A stretch of 10,574 nt of DNA, taken from assembly GCA_021158375.1 (NCBI GenBank), contig JAGGUS010000178.1, positions 1-10,574 on the forward strand. The letters run 5' to 3'. Below are positions 1-5,232 of the stretch, one piece after another; position 1 is the stretch's first letter, and every line of letters begins with the position of its first letter. The DNA comes from Thermoprotei archaeon. Its GTDB lineage: Archaea > Thermoproteota > Thermoprotei > QMSL01 > B3-G16. Both the position numbers and the translations under genes were made by a program. The notes under the pieces were generated by a model. That model was given only the letters and a program-made list of their open reading frames with translations. It ran no database searches and was not told where the DNA came from.

Positions 1-960
1 GAAGCTATTGAGAGAATAAGAGAAGTTGCTGAAGTTGAACGTAGGAAAATACCTAAAGGTGCTACTCAAGAGAAAATAGCCGAAATAATAAGTGATGCAG
101 ACATAATAGTTCTTGGAGCCAGTGGAAAGATAGGAAAAGAAGTTCTTCTTAAAACGCCAAATCTCAAAATGATAGCTAAACGTGGAGTTGGGTTAGACAA
201 TGTAGACCTTAAAGCAGCAACAGAGTTAGGCGTATTGGTTACCTACACCAGACATGCCAATTCTCAATCAGTAGCAGAGCACACTATAGGACTTATCCTG
301 ACTTTAGTAAAGAACATAGTTAAAGCTAATGAAGAACTTAAGGAGAAAGGATGGAGAATACGAAGTGAATTAGTAGGAATAGAGCTCGCAGGAAAGACAT
401 TAGGTGTAATAGGCTTTGGTAATATAGGCAGGAAAGTCGCAAGAATGGCTAAGAACGCCTTTAATATGAACGTTCTGGTTTATGATCCTTATGTTTCTGT
501 TGATGTTGTTAGTAGTTTTGGTTGTAGGCTTGTTGATTTGGATACTTTGCTTAAAGAGTCTGATATTGTTACAATACATGCTGCACTAACAGAAGAAACT
601 TATCACATGATTGGTGAGAGGGAGTTAAAGCTGATGAAGAGGACGGCATATCTGATAAATACGGCAAGAGGCGCTATAATAGACGAAAAAGCCCTAATAA
701 AAGCGCTAAAGGAGGGTTGGATTGCTGGGGCTGCTTTAGATGTTTTTGAGGAGGAGCCTTTACCAAAGGATCACCCACTAACAAAACTCAAAAACGTAAT
801 ACTAACACCACACATAGCAGCATTTACTAAAGAGGCTTTAAGAAGAATGGACATGATGGTAGCGGAAGACGTAGTTAGAGCTTGTAAAGGTTTAAAACCA
901 CATAACATTGCAAATCCAGAGGTATTAAGTAAGATAAAATGGATAAGGGGGAATGAGTAA
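1..960 (+). CDS. D-isomer-specific 2-hydroxyacid dehydrogenase, 5' partial
   Basis: NAD(P)-dependent dehydrogenase that interconverts a 2-keto acid and a D-2-hydroxy acid; SerA-like phosphoglycerate dehydrogenase and hydroxypyruvate/glyoxylate reductase are the closest types. The frame is open from base 1 with no start in view. The 319 visible residues nearly fill the usual 310-335, so probably only a few N-terminal residues are missing. The Rossmann motif GFGNIG lies at visible residues 138-143. The catalytic Arg is in NTARG, the Glu in FEEEP and the His in TPHIA. No ACT or other regulatory domain follows, so it is the short form. It ends in TAA directly before an FGGY kinase, which suggests an operon handling a sugar acid. 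The gene looks mosaic: bases 472-570 use almost only T-ending codons, and bases 698-819 are identical to the paralogue at the right end. Family is certain from motifs; substrate is unknown. Confidence 0.93.
   Translation, partial: EAIERIREVAEVERRKIPKGATQEKIAEIISDADIIVLGASGKIGKEVLLKTPNLKMIAKRGVGLDNVDLKAATELGVLVTYTRHANSQSVAEHTIGLILTLVKNIVKANEELKEKGWRIRSELVGIELAGKTLGVIGFGNIGRKVARMAKNAFNMNVLVYDPYVSVDVVSSFGCRLVDLDTLLKESDIVTIHAALTEETYHMIGERELKLMKRTAYLINTARGAIIDEKALIKALKEGWIAGAALDVFEEEPLPKDHPLTKLKNVILTPHIAAFTKEALRRMDMMVAEDVVRACKGLKPHNIANPEVLSKIKWIRGNE
698..819 (+). repeat. 122-bp perfect inverted identity tract, left copy
   Basis: These 122 bases are identical to the reverse complement of 10122-10243. 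They encode the segment from the ALKEGW region through the catalytic Glu and His of both dehydrogenases. Identity drops to about 77 percent in the 100 bases before the tract and is largely lost after it, within diverged paralogues. Confidence 0.95.
947..952 (+). promoter_or_regulatory. candidate ribosome-binding site for the downstream kinase
   Basis: GGGGGA lies 7 bases before the ATA at 960-962. The same hexamer precedes moaE (4586-4591, 5 bases from its ATG). It is too close to the out-of-frame ATG at 953 to serve it. This favours initiation at 960 over 953. Confidence 0.45.
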
Positions 961-2456
961 TAGAAAAAATATTATCAGTAGATATAGGAACTAGTAGTGT
1001 ACGAGCCGGAATCGTGGATATAAATGGCAGAATTCTAGATCTTAGAGTAAAGGAACTCAACATAAATATAGGAAGAGATGGAAGTGCAGTGCAGGATCCC
1101 AAGGAAATATATATTGCAACGAGAGATGCCATAAAAGAGGCTGTAAAAAGGCATAGCGGAGACATATACGCTATAGTTCTAAGTGCTCAAATGCACGGCG
1201 TTACAGTTATAGATAGGCACGGAAGGGAGCTCATACCTTTAGTAACGTATTTAGATACAAGACCAAGTAGCATTTTAGAGAGTACACTTAAGGATATAGA
1301 ACCCTATAAGCTATATAAGGAGACTGGTTGCCCTCCCTTAGTGATATATCCACTGACTAAAATCATATGGCTTAGGGAGAACTATAAAAATGTATTTAAG
1401 AACGCAAAATTATTCCTTTCTGCAAAGGATTATACCATATTCAAGTTGCTCGGTGAGACATTTATAGATAGAGGTGTAGCATCAGGTAGCCAATTACTTG
1501 ATATAAGTAGGCTTAAGTGGAGTGATTATGCATTAGAACTATGTCAGATCGGGGAGGAAAAGCTACCTGAGCTAGTAGATTGTAAGGAGGAATTACCCAT
1601 AAGTAGAAGTGTAGCGTTAGAACTAGGATTAAAGGAGCCAGTGCCACTGATAATAGGTAGTTCAGATGGAGCACTTCATAGTGTCGGAGTAGGAGCAATA
1701 GATGGAAGGACGTTAGCGCTTAATTTAGGTACTAGTGGTGCTATAAGATCGTCCTCAAGGGAAGTAGTAACGGATTACAGCAAGGAAATGAGGTTCTTCT
1801 GTTATTACATAGGATTTGGATATAGGCTACCTGGAGGCGCTATAAATAATGCAGGGATAGTCGTAAAATGGTTTAAAGATAATATCATTAACGTAGAGGC
1901 CGATGTTTTTAAGAAAATGAAAATGAACATATATGAGGGTATAGATCGTTTAGCTGGAAGCGTAAATGCAGGAGCGGATGACCTTATAGCTCTTCCTTTC
2001 TTCACAGGCGAGAGGTTCCCAATAAGGGATTCTAAGATTAGGGGTGTATTTTGGGGGCTTAAGTTAACGCATGGTAAGGCCCATATCCTCAGAGCATTAA
2101 TGGAGGGATGTGCATATACCTTAAGATGGATATACAAGGCTATGGAGGAGAATAATATAGTTGGATGTAAGATAAGAATTGGCGGGGGTGGAGCTAAATC
2201 CAAGACATGGAGAGAGATAATGGCAAATGTATTTCAATTACCAGTCGAAGCCATTCATACAGAAGAGGCGTCACTACTCGGTGCTGCAATCATGGGATTT
2301 ACTGCATTAGGATTGTATAGGGACTTAGAGGAGGCATGTAAGAGTATGATTAAGGTGGTCGATATTATGCAACCAGATCCCGATAAAAGTGCGCTATACA
2401 ATTCATATTTTGAACGCTTCATTAAGATATATAGAGCTGTAAGAGGTATCCAATAG
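960..2456 (+). CDS. FGGY-family carbohydrate kinase, gluconokinase-like; start codon ATA or damaged
   Basis: ATP-dependent kinase for a sugar or sugar acid, cytosolic, of the actin/hexokinase fold. Counting from the ATA at 960 it has 498 residues, the normal FGGY length. The N-terminal phosphate motif VDIGTSSVRAGIVD is at about residues 7-20, SAQMHG at 75-80, the probable catalytic Asp in GSSDGALHS at 236, and GTSGAIR at 257-263. NNAGIVVKWFKD and a GGGGAKSKTW adenosine motif follow. The YLDTR, GTSGAIR and NNAGIVVKWF elements resemble FGGY gluconate kinases more than xylulokinases. The first standard start in frame, GTG at 1014, would remove the phosphate motif, so it cannot be the original start. 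The upstream dehydrogenase stop TAA overlaps the ATA (TAATA), as in coupled TAATG junctions. Alternatively one base was gained in the A-run at 964-969. It converges on the next gene with a 6-base gap. Family sure; substrate and present functionality uncertain. Confidence 0.82.
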   Translation: MEKILSVDIGTSSVRAGIVDINGRILDLRVKELNINIGRDGSAVQDPKEIYIATRDAIKEAVKRHSGDIYAIVLSAQMHGVTVIDRHGRELIPLVTYLDTRPSSILESTLKDIEPYKLYKETGCPPLVIYPLTKIIWLRENYKNVFKNAKLFLSAKDYTIFKLLGETFIDRGVASGSQLLDISRLKWSDYALELCQIGEEKLPELVDCKEELPISRSVALELGLKEPVPLIIGSSDGALHSVGVGAIDGRTLALNLGTSGAIRSSSREVVTDYSKEMRFFCYYIGFGYRLPGGAINNAGIVVKWFKDNIINVEADVFKKMKMNIYEGIDRLAGSVNAGADDLIALPFFTGERFPIRDSKIRGVFWGLKLTHGKAHILRALMEGCAYTLRWIYKAMEENNIVGCKIRIGGGGAKSKTWREIMANVFQLPVEAIHTEEASLLGAAIMGFTALGLYRDLEEACKSMIKVVDIMQPDPDKSALYNSYFERFIKIYRAVRGIQ

Positions 2457-2462
2457 ACTTAT

Positions 2463-3437
2463 TTAAGTCATGGTCTCTATTTGTGATCTAACTCTAGCTA
2501 GTACATCTAACGGGTCTTTACCTATACGTAGTATTAAACGACAGAACCCGCATGTATGGCTAGTTGACGGCATACCGCAAATGTTACAAGTAGAGAATTT
2601 AGTTTTATTCATGCCTAAATTCTCTAAGTACTTTATAAACGAGCTGTTGTACTTTCTCAGAAAGTATATACTAAGGCCAGGATGCTCTAATTCAAGATTA
2701 TCTATTAGCCGTCTTATCTTAAATACCATCATGCGTTCATCTATTAAAGGACATGTATCGTAAACAAAGGGCAGGTTGTTCACTATAGCATAGGTAAGGG
2801 ATTCTTTTTCCCTTACTTCGTATAGGGGCCGTATTTTAGTCACAAGCCTTCCATCCGGCGTTCCCTCTAATAATGGTTTGAGCTTGCTCAATCTATCAAA
2901 ATCAGCTGTGAGGAACTCCTTAATAATAAATTGCACGATATCCTCCAATACGTGGCCAGTAGCTAGTTTATTTGCATTGAGCATGTAAGCGGTAATATTC
3001 ATTAAATAACGCTTTATTAAGCCACATACACTACATGCAGCCCTTTTTGCCATCCTTACTATATCAGGTAACGTAACATCTGCAATATCCTTTAAACTTA
3101 GTATCACATACGGGATAGCTAGTCTCTCAAATAGTTCGCGAGATGCCCTTTCAAGCTTAATAGAGTATTCACCTATACCTAAGTTTATATGCATGCCAAC
3201 TAATTTTATCCCTAAATGGTCTTTCAGCCTATAGAGAATATGGGCTAAAGTCGCACTATCCTTACCTCCAGATACGGCAATTAGCACTTTATCATTGCGC
3301 TTTATTAAGCCATATCTATTAATCGTACGAAGCACTTTACGTTCTAAATATGATGATAGGTGTTCTGGACATAGTCTAAGCTTCGCGTATCTAAGAGAGA
3401 TTATAGCGCTAGCATTGCAGAAACTACAGCGCACCAA
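2463..3437 (-). CDS. TtuA/NcsA (Ncs6)-like tRNA 2-thiolation enzyme, divergent paralogue
   Basis: PP-loop ATPase of the family that adenylates a tRNA base and replaces oxygen with sulfur. Domains: N-terminal zinc finger (C4, C7, C23, H26), PP-loop SGGKDS at 56-61, CSVCG at 135-139 and C229, which correspond to the three Cys that hold a 4Fe-4S cluster in characterised TtuA/NcsA, and a C-terminal zinc finger (C284, C287, C296, C299). At 324 aa it is the usual length. Compared with the copy at 5233 it departs from family consensus: TGHVLED replaces TGHNLDD, and CPL replaces CPY after the third cluster Cys. It could modify another tRNA position or take another sulfur donor. Start TTG at 3437 (MVRC) aligns with MVLC of the paralogue; GTG at 3434 is the alternative. 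It is transcribed divergently from the sulfur-carrier operon, across a short intergenic region with its own TATA-like box. Confidence 0.85.
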   Translation of the reverse strand: MVRCSFCNASAIISLRYAKLRLCPEHLSSYLERKVLRTINRYGLIKRNDKVLIAVSGGKDSATLAHILYRLKDHLGIKLVGMHINLGIGEYSIKLERASRELFERLAIPYVILSLKDIADVTLPDIVRMAKRAACSVCGLIKRYLMNITAYMLNANKLATGHVLEDIVQFIIKEFLTADFDRLSKLKPLLEGTPDGRLVTKIRPLYEVREKESLTYAIVNNLPFVYDTCPLIDERMMVFKIRRLIDNLELEHPGLSIYFLRKYNSSFIKYLENLGMNKTKFSTCNICGMPSTSHTCGFCRLILRIGKDPLDVLARVRSQIETMT

Positions 3438-3453
3438 GCATAATACCCAATAA

Positions 3454-3465
3454 TTATTTATTAAT
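3454..3465 (-). promoter_or_regulatory. TATA-like box for the minus-strand thiolase
   Basis: On the minus strand this reads ATTAATAAATAA. Its centre is about 23 bases upstream of the TTG at 3437 and 26 from the GTG at 3434. That spacing fits a leaderless or near-leaderless archaeal transcript. The region is AT-rich, so the match is only suggestive. Confidence 0.4.
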
Positions 3466-3492
3466 CGTGAAAGTATTTTATTTTTGCCTAAC

Positions 3493-3505
3493 CCTTAAGT
3501 TAAGG
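3493..3505. promoter_or_regulatory. 13-bp palindrome next to a TATA box, candidate operator
   Basis: CCTTAA-G-TTAAGG is a perfect 6-1-6 inverted repeat between two divergent genes. It ends one base before the TTTATAAA box. A homodimeric repressor or activator bound there would touch the TFB-recognition region. No regulator gene is in the window, so the binding protein is unknown. Confidence 0.4.
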
Positions 3506-3506
3506 A

Positions 3507-3514
3507 TTTATAAA
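3507..3514 (+). promoter_or_regulatory. TATA box of the sulfur-carrier operon
   Basis: TTTATAAA is a strong archaeal TATA match in the only sizeable non-coding gap before the E1-like gene. Its centre lies about 21 bases before the ATG at 3532, a little short for a leaderless start, so the exact transcription start is unclear. Confidence 0.5.
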
Positions 3515-3531
3515 GAGAATTAGTGAGAATC

Positions 3532-4305
3532 ATGAGAAATGTTGTAGGGCAAGCAGTTAATTTAACCAAAGAGGAGATGGAGATATACGATAGACAGATA
3601 AGGATTACGGGATTCGGTATAGAAGGGCAGAAGAAATTAAAGAGCAAGAGAGCATTAGTGATAGGGATTGGCGGTTTAGGCTCGATAATTGCAACTTATT
3701 TAACAGTAGCAGGAGTCGGTAAGATAATTCTAGTGGATAGGGATAAAGTAGAACTGACGAACATGAATAGGCAGATATTATATAATATTGATGATGTAGG
3801 GAAGGCCAAAGCAAGAGTGGCTGCCGAGAAACTGAGAAGAATGAACCCTTATGTCGATGTAGAAGGAGTAGTAGAGGAGATAAATGAAGATAACATTGAT
3901 GATTACGTAAAATCAGTAGATATAGTATTAGATGGTCTTGACAACTTCAGAACAAGATTGCTTGTAAATGACGCATGTGTGCGATATAGACGTCCATTCA
4001 TACATGGAGCAGTAAGCGGATTTAATGGACAGGTTATGGACATAATACCATTTAAGGGTCCTTGTCTTAGGTGTGTCGTACCGAAGGAACCACAAGAAGA
4101 GAGTAAGGTAGTTCCTGTAATTGGAGTGACGTCAGCACTCGTAGGCTCTATAGAGGCATTAGAGGCTATAAAGCTACTGACAGGAATAGGAGAGCCCCTT
4201 GTAGGGTACTTCTTAGTCATAAATGGCTTACATATGCGCTTCAAGACATTTAAAGTAATACGTAGGCCTAATTGCCCTGCATGCGGTAAGGGAATTAGTA
4301 AATAA
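3532..4305 (+). CDS. moeB: E1-like sulfur-carrier adenylyltransferase (MoeB/ThiF/HesA family)
   Basis: Cytosolic enzyme that uses ATP to adenylate the C-terminal glycine of ubiquitin-like sulfur carriers so they can be thiocarboxylated. From ATG 3532 it has 257 residues. YDRQIR opens the fold, GIGGLG at 45-50 binds ATP, NRQ and the Asp of DGLDNFR (137) complete the adenylation site, and CLRC (178-181) with CPAC (248-251) form the structural zinc site. The position of the usual catalytic Cys, just before the GV...G helix, reads VVPVIGV at about 193-199, so that Cys is missing. There is no rhodanese domain. GTG 3523 would add three residues; ATG 3532 was preferred because YDRQ already has a normal-length lead. 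It is the first of five co-directional genes, and the only E1 beside two carriers, so it probably charges both. MoeB versus ThiF/UbaA naming is uncertain. Confidence 0.9.
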   Translation: MRNVVGQAVNLTKEEMEIYDRQIRITGFGIEGQKKLKSKRALVIGIGGLGSIIATYLTVAGVGKIILVDRDKVELTNMNRQILYNIDDVGKAKARVAAEKLRRMNPYVDVEGVVEEINEDNIDDYVKSVDIVLDGLDNFRTRLLVNDACVRYRRPFIHGAVSGFNGQVMDIIPFKGPCLRCVVPKEPQEESKVVPVIGVTSALVGSIEALEAIKLLTGIGEPLVGYFLVINGLHMRFKTFKVIRRPNCPACGKGISK

Positions 4306-4327
4306 TCTAGCGGAGGTAGCGTAACGT

Positions 4328-4594
4328 ATGAGGATCTATGTAAAATTTTATGCCAAGATCAGGGATGAAATAGGCATTGATCACATGTTCCTAGATATGG
4401 GAAACAATCCATCTAGACTTATAGAGGTTATACGAGAGATAGATAGGAGAATGAATAAAAAAATTATCGAAGAATATTATGTAAGAAGGAGATTGCTCAT
4501 CTCGATAAATGATACGCTAATAGATATTGATGATGATATATTATTAAGAGATGGAGATAAGATAGATATAATGCCGTTACCCTCAGGGGGATAG
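4328..4594 (+). CDS. moaD: MoaD-like ubiquitin-fold sulfur carrier (molybdopterin synthase small subunit)
   Basis: Small beta-grasp protein that carries sulfur as a C-terminal thiocarboxylate and, with MoaE, forms molybdopterin synthase. It has 88 residues, normal for MoaD. It begins with a beta-strand, MRIYVKFYAKIRDEIG, and ends in DGDKIDIMPLPSGG, the conserved MoaD/ThiS ending with a terminal Gly-Gly. GGAGGT at 4312-4317 is a ribosome-binding site 10 bases before the ATG. It starts 22 bases after the E1-like gene and only 2 bases separate it from moaE, which supports the molybdopterin assignment over a general SAMP role. Archaeal MoaD-like proteins can also act as protein modifiers (SAMPs). 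That is possible but not shown here. Confidence 0.9.
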   Translation: MRIYVKFYAKIRDEIGIDHMFLDMGNNPSRLIEVIREIDRRMNKKIIEEYYVRRRLLISINDTLIDIDDDILLRDGDKIDIMPLPSGG

Positions 4595-4596
4595 TA

Positions 4597-5040
4597 ATGT
4601 ATGCAAGCATTACAGACAAGTTGAGTAAGCTGGATAAACTAATAGGTAAGATAAAGGAGGGGTCCGAGGAAATAGGAGCAATACTAGTATTTATTGGCGT
4701 TGTAAGGGGGATATCTCCTTTGGGCAAAGTAATTAGACTGGAATATGAGGCTCATGAAAAGCTTGCCCAGAATAAACTTAACGAAATATTACATGATGTT
4801 AAGACGAAATACGGTATAATAGATGCTATAGTCGAACATAGAAAAGGAAGCGTTAGTAGAGGAGAGGACATAGTATACGTAGTAGTGGCTTCAAGGTACA
4901 GAAAAGAAGGGTTTAAAGCATTAATTGAAATAGTGGAGCGGCTAAAAAGAGAGGTGCCAATATGGAAAAAGGAGGTGACAGAGCATGGTTATAGATGGAT
5001 TGAAGAGGGAGGGAGTAGTAATAATAAAGATGAGGAATGA
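4597..5040 (+). CDS. moaE: molybdopterin synthase large (catalytic) subunit MoaE
   Basis: Catalytic subunit that moves sulfur from the MoaD thiocarboxylate onto precursor Z (cPMP) to make molybdopterin, the basis of Mo or W cofactors. The 147-residue protein shows GAILVFIGVVRG at 28-38, LEYEAHEKLA near 48-57, HRKG at 81-84 and LKREVPIWKKE at 116-126. That last motif holds the two active-site Lys of the family (K117 and K124 here). One departure: the usual His-Arg pair of the substrate pocket reads SRYRKEGF at about 99-106, with Tyr for His. GGGGGA at 4586-4591, inside the end of moaD, serves as ribosome-binding site. The last 56 bases overlap the next gene. The polar tail after the Trp-Ile motif (GGSSNNKDEE) is short and probably disordered. 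Confidence 0.92.
   Translation: MYASITDKLSKLDKLIGKIKEGSEEIGAILVFIGVVRGISPLGKVIRLEYEAHEKLAQNKLNEILHDVKTKYGIIDAIVEHRKGSVSRGEDIVYVVVASRYRKEGFKALIEIVERLKREVPIWKKEVTEHGYRWIEEGGSSNNKDEE
4971..4978 (+). promoter_or_regulatory. perfect Shine-Dalgarno inside moaE for the TtuB-like gene
   Basis: GGAGGTGA lies 6 bases before the ATG at 4985. It is the best match to an archaeal anti-Shine-Dalgarno in the window and decides the start of the downstream carrier. The same bases encode conserved Lys-Glu-Val-Thr of MoaE, so part of the match may be forced by coding. Confidence 0.65.
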
Positions 5041-5212
5041 CATTAAGAAAGTAACTGTTAACAACAAGACTAAAGTGGAAAAAATATTACTAAAAATAGG
5101 AATAAATCCAGAAAGCGTGATAGTATTCAAAAACGGCAAATTAATTACTGAAGATGATTATGTAGAGAATGGAGACGAGATAGAGGTACTTCCTGTATCC
5201 TCAAGTGGTTAG
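4985..5212 (+). CDS. TtuB/ThiS-like ubiquitin-fold sulfur carrier ending in Ser-Gly
   Basis: Small beta-grasp protein of 75 residues, probably the sulfur carrier for the tRNA thiolase encoded next. The stretch GINPESVIVFKNG (39-51) and the ending GDEIEVLPVSSSG match the TtuB/ThiS pattern. In TtuB and ThiS the protein ends Gly-Gly; here the last codons are AGT GGT, giving Ser-Gly. ATG 4985 was chosen because it has a perfect ribosome-binding site and because the hairpin VVIIKM...KKVTV aligns with the first two strands of the fold. Starting at ATG 5030 would delete strand one. TTG 5000 is also possible. Residues 1-10 seem to be a short extension. It overlaps moaE by 56 bases in another frame and lies 20 bases before the thiolase. 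Assignment to tRNA thiolation instead of thiamine rests on that neighbour. Confidence 0.82.
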   Translation: MVIDGLKREGVVIIKMRNDIKKVTVNNKTKVEKILLKIGINPESVIVFKNGKLITEDDYVENGDEIEVLPVSSSG

Positions 5213-5232
5213 TAAGGAATCGTGTGATTGAG

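Noticed and set aside
169..171. ATG 169 as the start of the first dehydrogenase
   Set aside because: The frame is open and family-like from base 1, and starting at 169 would delete half of the substrate-binding domain.
1014..1016. GTG as the true start of the first kinase
   Set aside because: It would remove the DIGTSSVRAG phosphate-binding motif that every FGGY kinase needs and that is intact just upstream in frame.
2456..2469. GACTTA-TT-TAAGTC inverted repeat between the convergent kinase and thiolase genes, a possible terminator hairpin
   Set aside because: The stem is only 5 AT-rich pairs once a loop is allowed, no T-run follows on either strand, and archaeal termination does not need hairpins.
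3438..3531. A small RNA gene in the divergent intergenic region
   Set aside because: The gap is under 100 bases, AT-rich, and is explained by two promoters and a palindrome; no conserved C/D or H/ACA box set was seen.
5030..5032. ATG 5030 as start of the TtuB-like carrier
   Set aside because: It lacks a well-placed ribosome-binding site and would remove the first beta-strand; kept only as an alternative.
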